DNA from: an uncultured Campylobacter sp. | GTDB lineage: Bacteria; Campylobacterota; Campylobacteria; Campylobacterales; Campylobacteraceae | Length of the DNA stretch: 9,037 bases | Assembly: GCF_937997405.1 (NCBI RefSeq) | Contig: NZ_CALKTL010000090.1 | Coordinates: forward strand, 1-9,037 | Direction of reading: 5' to 3' | In this document: positions 1 through 5,728 of the stretch, one piece after another | Layout of the letters: every line of letters begins with the position of its first letter | Numbering within the stretch: position 1 is the first letter of the stretch | Notes under the pieces: generated by a model | What the model was told of the DNA's origin: nothing | Seen by the model: only the letters and a program-made list of their open reading frames with translations | The model's database searches: none | Position numbers and translations under genes: made by a program

Positions 1-36
1 CCCTTAAAATCCCCTAACCCCTGGCACGCTCAAGGG

Positions 37-54
37 GCGAGCCTCGCGGCTCGC
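37..54. repeat. Perfect 7-bp GC-rich hairpin
   Basis: GCGAGCC (37-43) is the exact reverse complement of GGCTCGC (48-54), with the 4-nt loop TCGC. On the plus strand it is followed 9 nt later by a run of five T (64-68). It could be part of a terminator for a plus-strand gene lying left of the window and convergent with mutS2. The T-run is not directly adjacent, so this is only a possibility. Confidence 0.5.
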
Positions 55-64
55 GTTAAATTCT

Positions 65-95
65 TTTTATTGCGGCTTGCGCCGCATAAAATTTT
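65..95 (+). terminator. Candidate intrinsic terminator, plus-strand reading
   Basis: TGCGGC (71-76), loop TTGC, then GCCGCA (81-86) is a perfect 6-bp GC stem. It can be lengthened by pairing TTTTA (65-69) with TAAAA (87-91) if T70 is bulged, and four T (92-95) follow directly. That order, GC stem, A/T base, then T-run, fits an intrinsic terminator for plus-strand transcription entering from the left. Read on the minus strand, for mutS2, the stem is followed by AGAATTT and fits less well. The function is inferred. Confidence 0.4.
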
Positions 96-320
96 AGAAT
101 TTAAAATTGAGCTCTTGCGTTTTAAATTTTTAAAATCCTAAGTTTAAATTTAAAAGCTTTATAGCTTCGCGGGCGTAAAATTTAAAATCCCGCGGCGAAA
201 TTCCACGTTAAAAGCATCCGTACTTTTACAAAACCTCGGCGAAGGCATAGATGAAATAGGGCGAATTCCTCCGCATCGTTCGCATTCGCGTATGAAGCGA
301 AAAGGTCTTTGAGCTAGAAC

Positions 321-2528
321 CTAAAGCGAGACGACCTTTGAGCCGAAGCCTCCTTCTGCGGGCGTGCCGTCGCGAAAGCCCTTGACGCTGGGGTGCGATT
401 TTAAAAACTCCTTTACCGCGAACGCGAGCTTGCCCGTGCCGATGCCGTGCTTGACGATGATCTCATCAAAGCCCATCACGAGGCTTTGGCTGATGAATTT
501 ATCGAGCCTGCTGATCGCTTCCTCGGCGCGCAAGCCGTGCAGATCGAGCACGAGCGACGCAGAGGAGGGCTTTTGCACCTTGATGCTGATATTTTTTGCG
601 GGCGCGGGCGCCGCACCGCTTCGCTTTAGCTCGCTAAGCGGCACGCGCAGCCTGATGCCATCGCTTAGCATCAGCGCCTGGGTTTTGCTGAGCGATAAAA
701 TTTCGCCCTTGATCTTGCCGTATTTTACGCGATCGCCCACCTTGAAGCTTTGCGGCTCGGGCGCGCTGAGCTCCGGCTGCTGCACGGCCCGTGCGAGCTC
801 GTTTGCGCGGTTTATGGCGCGCTGCTTTTCGCGCACATCGCTTAGGCTCACGCCGCGTTTGGCCTCCGAAATCGCGCGGTAGTATTCGTTTTGCAGCCTT
901 GAAAGCTCGGCTCTCAGCTCGCTTTGAGCGCGCTCGCGCTGATCTTTTAGCGCCTCGCTTAGCGCGTCTAATTTTTCCTCTTTTTGCTGCGTCTGGGCTA
1001 GTTTTTGCTTTAGCTCAAGCTCTAAATTTATCGCTTTTGAGATAGCTTCGTTTAAGTTCTCTTTGTTTTCGCCGTAGTTTTTGCGCGCCGCGGCGATCAA
1101 ATTTTGCGCTATGCCGTAGCGGAGTGCGGTTTCAAAGGCGTAGGATTTGCCGATCGTGCCTTTTAAAAACTCATACTTCGGCGCGCTGTTTTTCTCGTCG
1201 TAAAGCGCCGCCAGCAGCTCCACGCGCGGATCTTTCGCAAGCAGCATCGCCAGGCGCTTGTGATGGGTGGTGATGATCATCTTCACGTCGCCGCTTATCA
1301 GCTGCTCGATCATCGCGCCGTATAGGCTCGCAGCCTCCTCAAAATCGGTACCCAGCTCGATCTCATCGACGCCGATTAAAATCTCTTTGCGCCCGAACAA
1401 CTTGCTAAAAGCAACCATCCTGCCCGCAAAGGTCGAGATGTCGTTTTTGGAGTTTTGCGGATCCTCCATTATGAGCTCGAACTCTTTAAAGGTGCCGATG
1501 CGGCTGAGGCTTGCGCGAATAGGCATCGGAAGGAGGTATTTGGCTAGCAGCGCCGCGCTTAGAATGCTTTTTAAAAGCATCGATTTTCCGCCCGCATTCA
1601 CGCCGGTGATGAGTAGAATTTTGCCGCAAAATTCCACGCTCACGCGCTTTGGATTTTTAAGCGCGGGGTGGGCGAAGCTATCTAGGACGATGTCGCGCGA
1701 AGGCTCGGGCAGGACGAACTCGTAATCGCTCGCTCTTGCCATCGCAGCGCGCGCAATCAGCGCATCGATCTGATCGAAGGCGGCGTTTATAAATTTTAGA
1801 AAGGCTAAGTTTTTATTAAAAACCGCACTGATCTGCTTGCAGTGCTCGAAAACGATCTGTTCTTTTTTATCCAAAATCGCGCTTTGAGCGGACTTCAGAG
1901 CCGCGATCGCGTCGGGAAGCACGTAAAAATAGCCTCCGCTTGAGCGCGCTACGACGCTGCCTTTTAGTACGTGATTAAAGCCGCCGCGCACCAGCAGAGC
2001 CTCGGTGTCGCTTATGTAGTGGATCTGCGTATCGGCGAGATAGGGCGAAAGGGCTTTGGAATAGATCAGCCTTTTTAGCGTCTGCTCGATCTCGCCCTTT
2101 TTTATCTTAAACGCCTCATTTAGCGCGCCGAAGCGCTCGTCTATCGCATCGCGAAAGCCGCCCTGGTCGTCGAAATAATCCTTTAATTGCGCGATGGGCG
2201 CAGGAATCTCGATCTTTGCAAGCCAAGCGGCGAGTTTACCTTCGAAGGGTTGCTTTTTGAGATACAAAAAATATCGGACGATCTTGCTGAACTCGTAAAT
2301 TTCGCTGATATGAAGCACGCCGTGCTTTGAGATGCGCATCAGTGCGTCGTCTAGGTTCGCGACGCTCTCGCACTGCGCGAGATCAAATTTCGTAAGCTCC
2401 GAAATTTTTTCAAAATTTAGCTTGCTATCGCCGCTTAAAAACAGCGGCTTTTCGCGCGCCAAAAAGCTTTTAAATTTAGCTAGATACTCGCCTAGATCGA
2501 GGCGTGTAAAGAGTTCGTCACTGATCAT
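321..2528 (-). CDS. mutS2: Endonuclease MutS2 (MutS-family ATPase with C-terminal Smr domain)
   Basis: This 735-residue protein is a MutS2-type ATPase. The family acts on branched or damaged DNA and suppresses homologous recombination, notably in Helicobacter, rather than doing classical mismatch repair; MutS2 has also been tied to rescue of collided ribosomes in other bacteria. In order: an alpha-helical lever/clamp-like N-terminal region (about 1-295); the ATPase with Walker A GVNAGGKS (309-316), signature STFAGRM (365-371), Walker B/D-loop around VDEIELGTD (387-395) and H-loop TTHHKRL (420-426); a charged coiled coil (about 485-580); a small beta domain (about 595-635); and a C-terminal Smr nuclease domain with LDLHG (661-665) and HGIGTGKL (694-701). 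Length fits epsilonproteobacterial MutS2. The ATG lies inside the end of the upstream gene (11-nt overlap) with only a weak AAAGAG-like ribosome site, so translational coupling is likely. Walker A differs from the usual GPNTGGKT but keeps GGK-S/T. Confidence 0.95.
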   Translation of the reverse strand: MISDELFTRLDLGEYLAKFKSFLAREKPLFLSGDSKLNFEKISELTKFDLAQCESVANLDDALMRISKHGVLHISEIYEFSKIVRYFLYLKKQPFEGKLAAWLAKIEIPAPIAQLKDYFDDQGGFRDAIDERFGALNEAFKIKKGEIEQTLKRLIYSKALSPYLADTQIHYISDTEALLVRGGFNHVLKGSVVARSSGGYFYVLPDAIAALKSAQSAILDKKEQIVFEHCKQISAVFNKNLAFLKFINAAFDQIDALIARAAMARASDYEFVLPEPSRDIVLDSFAHPALKNPKRVSVEFCGKILLITGVNAGGKSMLLKSILSAALLAKYLLPMPIRASLSRIGTFKEFELIMEDPQNSKNDISTFAGRMVAFSKLFGRKEILIGVDEIELGTDFEEAASLYGAMIEQLISGDVKMIITTHHKRLAMLLAKDPRVELLAALYDEKNSAPKYEFLKGTIGKSYAFETALRYGIAQNLIAAARKNYGENKENLNEAISKAINLELELKQKLAQTQQKEEKLDALSEALKDQRERAQSELRAELSRLQNEYYRAISEAKRGVSLSDVREKQRAINRANELARAVQQPELSAPEPQSFKVGDRVKYGKIKGEILSLSKTQALMLSDGIRLRVPLSELKRSGAAPAPAKNISIKVQKPSSASLVLDLHGLRAEEAISRLDKFISQSLVMGFDEIIVKHGIGTGKLAFAVKEFLKSHPSVKGFRDGTPAEGGFGSKVVSL

Positions 2529-3288
2529 AAACGCACTCTTTGATTTTATAAGTTTTGCCCTTAAACTCCGCGCCCGCGCTCTTTTTGGCGATGAAAGCGC
2601 CCAGAGAAAAGGAGTAGGTGAAGCTCTCTCGCGTTACGATCTGCGCGGAGCCTTGCTCTTTGTCTGCGGCGAAATTTTGCGCAGCTTTAGAATTTTGAGC
2701 GGAGCCTTGCTGACTATAGATTTGCGTGTCGTCTCGTTGCGCGGAATTTTGTGAAGCGGAGCTTCGCATACCTCCTTGGCTCGCGGAATTTTGCGGCGCA
2801 CGGTTCTGCGTATCGTTCTGCTGCGTAGAATTTTGCGAAGTAGGGCTTTGTATAGAATTTTTCCCATCCGAGACGGCGCCGTTTATTTGCGCGGCTGAAG
2901 TCTGCTCGTTCGTTTGCGCGGTTGAGCTTTGTGCGGCGGAAGTTGCCTTGTCCTGCTCTTTTAAATTTGCTTCATCCGCTTGCACGCCCAAATTTTTCGC
3001 ATCCTCGCCGTATTTTTCGGGAGAGGAATTTGCCGCGCCGCGCGTTTCGGCAGCGGAATTTATCGCGCCGCCGCATCTTAATCTGGCACCTGCGTTAAAT
3101 TTAAACACCATCTCCTCTTCAAGCTTGGCGGATCGCTCGCTCGCGCTTTCGTAAAGATACGCCCCTGCGCACAGCAGCACGATCAGCGCCGTGGCGATGA
3201 TTTTAGCCCTTTTGCTTAAAATTTCGTCCCGCACAAAAAAGATCGCCGCGATAAATAAAAATGCGAAAATAAACACCAAAAATCTCAA
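2518..3288 (-). CDS. Two-helix membrane protein with Gln/Ser/Asn/Ala-rich linker, function unknown
   Basis: I do not recognise a function. The 256-residue product has two hydrophobic segments (about 2-19 and 30-46) joined by a basic loop (RDEILSKRAK, 20-29). The positive-inside rule would put the remainder outside the inner membrane. Two short ordered-looking pieces, MVFKFNAGARLRC (60-72) and the C-terminal part from about 222 (FTYSFSLGAF, then KGKTYKIKEC, 243-252), frame about 145 residues of low-complexity sequence rich in Q, S, N, A and T with repeats. The only two cysteines outside the membrane segments, C72 and C252, sit at the ends of this frame and could form a disulfide. From memory, C. 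jejuni has a small putative membrane protein between murC and mutS2 (Cj1053c); this looks like a counterpart with an expanded middle. The start is TTG, supported by AAGGA six nt upstream. The 3' end overlaps mutS2 by 11 nt. Confidence 0.8.
   Translation of the reverse strand: MRFLVFIFAFLFIAAIFFVRDEILSKRAKIIATALIVLLCAGAYLYESASERSAKLEEEMVFKFNAGARLRCGGAINSAAETRGAANSSPEKYGEDAKNLGVQADEANLKEQDKATSAAQSSTAQTNEQTSAAQINGAVSDGKNSIQSPTSQNSTQQNDTQNRAPQNSASQGGMRSSASQNSAQRDDTQIYSQQGSAQNSKAAQNFAADKEQGSAQIVTRESFTYSFSLGAFIAKKSAGAEFKGKTYKIKECVYDQ
2722..2838 (-). repeat. Degenerate coding repeat in the membrane protein linker
   Basis: Two 33-nt units, 2806-2838 and 2722-2754, align without gaps at 24 of 33 positions by hand count, and most differences are transitions. 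They encode SQNSTQQNDTQ (residues 151-161) and SQNSAQRDDTQ (179-189), so the repeat period is 84 nt or 28 residues. Shorter echoes surround them: TSAAQ at 116-120 and 129-134, GSAQ at 195-198 and 213-216, QNSAS and SASQNSAQ between the units. The spacing is a multiple of three, consistent with in-frame duplication followed by drift. Confidence 0.7.
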
Positions 3289-3294
3289 ATTTTA

Positions 3295-3299
3295 TCCTT
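3295..3299 (-). promoter_or_regulatory. Ribosome binding site supporting a TTG start
   Basis: On the minus strand AAGGA is followed by six nt and then TTG at 3288-3286. No ATG or GTG in frame lies at a usable distance, and the hydrophobic segment begins directly after this TTG, so this site decides the start of the membrane protein gene. Confidence 0.65.
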
Positions 3300-3349
3300 A
3301 CCCGCCCGCAGCGGAGTTTAGCTCGTAAATTCTGCGAGAGTTTTCAAGC

Positions 3350-4657
3350 CTAAAATTCTCCGCGCAGCTGATAGGTGATGTCGCCTGCGCCAAATCCGAT
3401 CACGAGCCCGTCGTTTATGATGTGGCGAACGCCGAAAATATCGCTAAATTCTATCCGCTCACCGTTTCTAAAGACCCTCTCGGTAAATAGCGCCCCGAGC
3501 CCCTTAAATTCCTCTTTCAGATCGATGCCGTTGCTTGGCTCGCCCGCGGCGTAAACGGGCAGCACCACTAACTCCTCCACGCCCGCAAAGCACTCTTTGA
3601 AAGCGTTTAAATTCGCCTTAAGTCTGCTGAAGCGGTGCGGCTGAAAGATCGCCGTGATCTTGCTAAGACCTAGCAGGCTAGCATATTCGCGCGCGCTTTG
3701 CAGCGTCGCTCTGATCTCGGTGGGGTGGTGGCCGTAGTCGTCGATGAGCACGAAGCTCGGGGTGGCGCACAGGATGTCGAAGCGCTTTTTGATCCCTTTA
3801 TAATTTAGCAAATTTTTGCGGATCTGCTCTAGCCCCGTCTCGCACGCCGCGGCTAGGATCGCTAGCGACGCATCGATCGCGATGTGCCTTCCGAGCCCGT
3901 AAACCTCGAAGCGTCCGAGCTCTTTAAGATTAAAGCTCATAAACGGCTGATGATCGCGCAGCAGCACCTTTAGATCCGTTATGTCGCGCGAAGGAAAGAG
4001 CTTGATACAGCCGAGCTTGATGGAGCTTAAAAACTCGTCTTCGGCGTTTATCACGCGGATCTTGGCGCGTTCCAAAAAGCCGCGATACGCCGCGTGAAAT
4101 TTATCCAAATCGTTGTCGTAATGATCCATATGCTCGGGCTCGGCGTTGGTCACGACCGCGACGTAGGGGTTGGAATTTAAAAAGCTCGAATCGCTCTCGT
4201 CGGCTTCAAAGATGATGTTTTCGCTGTTTTCGTATTTCATATTCGAGCCGAACTGCTTGGAGATCGCGCCGATGATAACCGAGCCGTCTATCAGCGCCGA
4301 GGTTATCGCGCTCGTGGTGCTTTTGCCGTGCGCGCCGGCGACTGCGAAGACGTGCTTATCTTTTAGCACGAAGGGCAGGGCTTCCTTGCGCGAGAGGCAG
4401 ACGATCCCCTTTTTGCGTGCGGCTTGCAGCTCGACGTTGTCCTCTTTGATCGCGGCGGAGTAGATGACGATCTCCTGATCCTTGATCGCCGAAGCGTCGT
4501 GCGGAGTGATGATCTCCATGCCGTCCGCTCTTAGCTTGTAGGTCGTCTCGCTCTCTTTGATATCAGAGCCTGAGATGATAAAATTTTTCTCGTGTAAAAA
4601 TCTCGCTAATGCGGAGATGCCTATGCCGCCGATGCCGATAAAATGAACCTTTTTCAC
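3350..4657 (-). CDS. murC: UDP-N-acetylmuramate--L-alanine ligase
   Basis: MurC is a cytoplasmic ATP-dependent ligase that adds L-alanine to UDP-N-acetylmuramic acid, the first amino acid of the peptidoglycan stem peptide. The 435-residue sequence shows all three Mur domains: an N-terminal Rossmann fold with HFIGIGGIGISALA (5-18) for the UDP-sugar; a central ATPase with the P-loop GAHGKSTTS (108-116), EADESD (151-156) and NAEPEHMDHY (171-180); and a C-terminal domain with KKRFDIL (290-296), DDYGHHPTEI (306-315) and FQPHRFSR (338-345). It is shorter than E. coli MurC, as expected for this group. The start is GTG, backed by AAGGA five nt upstream and giving the typical MKKVHFIG opening; the stop is TAG. 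The next gene follows after 61 nt on the same strand, so murC, the membrane protein and mutS2 probably form one transcription unit. Confidence 0.97.
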   Translation of the reverse strand: MKKVHFIGIGGIGISALARFLHEKNFIISGSDIKESETTYKLRADGMEIITPHDASAIKDQEIVIYSAAIKEDNVELQAARKKGIVCLSRKEALPFVLKDKHVFAVAGAHGKSTTSAITSALIDGSVIIGAISKQFGSNMKYENSENIIFEADESDSSFLNSNPYVAVVTNAEPEHMDHYDNDLDKFHAAYRGFLERAKIRVINAEDEFLSSIKLGCIKLFPSRDITDLKVLLRDHQPFMSFNLKELGRFEVYGLGRHIAIDASLAILAAACETGLEQIRKNLLNYKGIKKRFDILCATPSFVLIDDYGHHPTEIRATLQSAREYASLLGLSKITAIFQPHRFSRLKANLNAFKECFAGVEELVVLPVYAAGEPSNGIDLKEEFKGLGALFTERVFRNGERIEFSDIFGVRHIINDGLVIGFGAGDITYQLRGEF

Positions 4658-4662
4658 CTTTT

Positions 4663-4667
4663 TCCTT
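4663..4667 (-). promoter_or_regulatory. Ribosome binding site supporting the murC GTG start
   Basis: AAGGA on the minus strand is five nt upstream of GTG (4657-4655). Only this start keeps the complete nucleotide-binding beginning of MurC. Confidence 0.7.
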
Positions 4668-4677
4668 AAATAATTTC

Positions 4678-4723
4678 GTTTAAATTTTTAAATCCCGCGT
4701 GGGCGAAATTTAAAAATTTAAAC
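4678..4723. repeat. Perfect 16-bp inverted repeat upstream of murC
   Basis: GTTTAAATTTTTAAAT (4678-4693) is the exact reverse complement of ATTTAAAAATTTAAAC (4708-4723). Within the 14-nt centre, CCC (4694-4696) can also pair with GGG (4701-4703) around a GCGT loop. The left arm ends about ten nt from the murC ribosome binding site. In RNA read through from recR it would fold just ahead of murC translation. It may be an attenuator, a read-through terminator, or a by-product of AAATTT-rich composition. Confidence 0.75.
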
Positions 4724-4802
4724 CATTCCGCGCGCCTTGAAATTCGCCTCTAAATTTTACGAGCTCGCAGCTTTGTGTAGTCTCGGTAGCTGCCAAACCG
4801 CG

Positions 4803-4883
4803 TTTAAAATTTAGCGATCTAAATTTACCTTTAGAATTTCGCCTTTTAAAATTTAGCGCTCAAAATTCCGCGCTTAAAACTCC
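4803..4883. repeat. Short direct repeats in the recR-murC spacer
   Basis: TTTAAAATTTAGCG occurs exactly at 4803-4816 and 4845-4858. It is followed by two adjoining 14-nt units, GCGCTCAAAATTCC (4856-4869) and GCGCTTAAAACTCC (4870-4883), identical at 12 of 14 positions. A further GCGCTTAAAA lies at 4897-4906. The pattern looks like degenerate local duplication rather than a known repeat family. Confidence 0.6.
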
Positions 4884-4932
4884 GCTTTGAAACGGAGCGC
4901 TTAAAATTTTACGGCTCAAACTTGCCGTTAAA

Positions 4933-4945
4933 GCTCGCAGCGAGC
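4933..4945. repeat. GC-rich palindrome in the recR-murC spacer
   Basis: GCTCGC (4933-4938) and GCGAGC (4940-4945) are perfect reverse complements around a single A. An overlapping alternative pairs CTTGC (4921-4925) with GCAAG (4944-4948). There is no U-tract on either strand. The function is unknown. Confidence 0.5.
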
Positions 4946-5098
4946 AAGGCGCCGTTTGTCGCTGTGCCTGCCGCATCGTTTCGCGCACCAAAGCCGCGTA
5001 ATTTCAGTAAATTTCATCGCGTTCATCGCACGTCCATTATTTAAATTTAACGCCCAAAATTTCGCCGCTCGGGCTCCGCGGTAAAGTCTATTCGCCGC

Positions 5099-5138
5099 TT
5101 TATGCTTTAAATTTAGCCGATAAATTTATCCGCATAAA
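5099..5138. repeat. Nested inverted repeats downstream of recR
   Basis: TTTATGC (5099-5105) pairs with GCATAAA (5132-5138), enclosing the perfect 12-nt palindrome GATAAATTTATC (5119-5130). Together with the larger palindrome adjoining at 5138-5164 it gives a run of stem-forming sequence immediately after recR in the direction of transcription. Confidence 0.5.
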
Positions 5139-5164
5139 TTTAAAATTTCGTCGAAATTTTAAAT
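5138..5164 (-). terminator. 27-nt palindrome over the recR stop codon, possible terminator
   Basis: ATTTAAAATTTCG (5138-5150) and CGAAATTTTAAAT (5152-5164) are exact reverse complements around one T, giving 13-bp arms. The recR stop codon TAA (5161-5159 on the minus strand) lies inside the first arm, so translation to the stop would cover it. The following minus-strand bases are TTATGCGG, not a good U-tract, so use as an intrinsic terminator of the racR-racS-recR transcript is uncertain. mRNA 3'-end protection is an alternative. Confidence 0.4.
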
Positions 5165-5728
5165 ATCGGTGCGCCCGTTGATCGCCTTTATTAGCGAGAG
5201 CATATCGACGTTGTCTAAGCTTACGCCCGTAGGCACGCCTTGAGCGAGCTTGGTAAATTTCAAACCCAGATCCGCGAGCTTGTCCTCGACGTAGAGCATG
5301 ATGCCGTCTGAGTTAATGCCCGGCGTCAGCGCAAATATGAGCTCGCTCGCGCCGTTTTGGCTCACCATCTCGCGTAGCGCCGCGATTTTATCTTCGTCGG
5401 CGGCGTCTAGCACGAAGTAGCGACCGTTGTAAATTTTATTACTCTCTAAAATAAAGATGTCTTTTGGATTTTCGACGATGCAAATTTTATCGCTTTCGCG
5501 CTCATCGTCAGCGCAGTATTCGCAGATCTCGCCCTCGCATACCGCACCGCAGATGCGGCATCTGTGCAGTCCGCGCACCGCCTCTTCGATATTGTGTGCT
5601 AAATTTAGCCCTAGGAAGGAGTTTTGCACGCTTACGTAGTAGGCAAAGCGCAGGGCGGATTTTTTGCCCACGCCCGGAAGCTTTTCAAAGCTTGCGACGA
5701 GCTCTTCGAACCTGTCTGTGCCGCTCAT
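5159..5728 (-). CDS. recR: Recombination mediator protein RecR
   Basis: RecR works with RecO (and RecF where present) to load RecA on SSB-coated single-stranded DNA for gap repair. The 189-residue reading has the helix-hairpin-helix FEKLPGVGKKSALRFA (14-29), a zinc-binding set C57-x2-C60 and C69-x2-C72 with an additional C64, and a Toprim domain from about 81 (ICIVENPKDIF) to the end, closing with LAQGVPTGVSLDNVDML (161-177). The Toprim half lacks the usual GG-LSP-DGIGP and TNPT-EGEATA stretches, having VLDAAD and LTPGINSDG instead; I recall the same form in C. jejuni RecR. The frame is open further upstream to 5815, but the ATG at 5728 gives the family's normal length, has an AAGG seven nt ahead, and overlaps the racS stop as ATGA (5728-5725). 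Last gene of the racR-racS-recR operon. Confidence 0.94.
   Translation of the reverse strand: MSGTDRFEELVASFEKLPGVGKKSALRFAYYVSVQNSFLGLNLAHNIEEAVRGLHRCRICGAVCEGEICEYCADDERESDKICIVENPKDIFILESNKIYNGRYFVLDAADEDKIAALREMVSQNGASELIFALTPGINSDGIMLYVEDKLADLGLKFTKLAQGVPTGVSLDNVDMLSLIKAINGRTDI

Larger units (their letters stand above)
1..320. other. Intergenic region downstream of mutS2
   Basis: I see no convincing gene in this stretch. It is a mosaic of AAATTT/TTTAAA-type words and short GC blocks, like the other spacers of the window. It holds two compact hairpins (37-54 and 71-86, listed separately), a weaker CCCCT (18-22) / AGGGG (33-37) pairing, and an AAGCT (154-158) / AGCTT (163-167) stem that on the minus strand is followed by TTAAATTT. 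A 29-codon minus-strand frame at 159-248 lacks a usable ribosome binding site. The mutS2 transcript must end in this stretch or run through it, but no strong minus-strand terminator with a clean U-tract is visible. Confidence 0.6.
4658..5158. other. 501-nt non-coding spacer between recR and murC
   Basis: Both flanking genes are on the minus strand, yet no gene separates them and no convincing small ORF was seen. The spacer is built from AAATTT/TTTAAA words alternating with GC-rich bits. It contains a perfect 16-bp inverted repeat near murC (4678-4723), a 27-nt palindrome at the recR end (5138-5164, partly outside the spacer), nested hairpins at 5099-5138, a GCTCGC/GCGAGC palindrome (4933-4945) and short direct repeats (4803-4883). 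The murC operon promoter should lie here. TAAAAT boxes readable on the minus strand at 4754-4759 and 4906-4911 are possible -10 elements, but so many A/T words occur that I cannot choose between them. Confidence 0.6.

Noticed and set aside
159..248. 29-codon minus-strand frame downstream of mutS2
   Set aside because: The nearest GGAGGA (268-273) is about 20 nt from its ATG, too far to serve it, and the peptide has no features.
364..882. 172-codon open frame on the plus strand
   Set aside because: It lies antisense to the mutS2 Smr and coiled-coil region, which has clear domain motifs. Its translation is Ser/Arg/Leu-rich with no recognisable motif.
1267..1725. 152-codon open frame on the plus strand
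   Set aside because: It is antisense to the MutS2 ATPase core; a shadow of a conserved gene.
2726..3154. 142-codon Cys/Phe-rich frame on the plus strand
   Set aside because: Its cysteine-rich look comes from reading the Gln/Ser/Ala repeat of the membrane protein gene backwards. There is no convincing ribosome site, and the minus-strand frame has a site and overlaps mutS2 neatly.
4803..4910. CRISPR-like array in the spacer
   Set aside because: The repeats are only about 14 nt, degenerate, AT-rich and irregularly spaced, with no spacer structure and no cas genes nearby.
4658..5158. tRNA or other structured RNA gene in the spacer
   Set aside because: No cloverleaf with a T-loop GTTCRA-type signature was found; the hairpins are isolated and mostly AT-rich.
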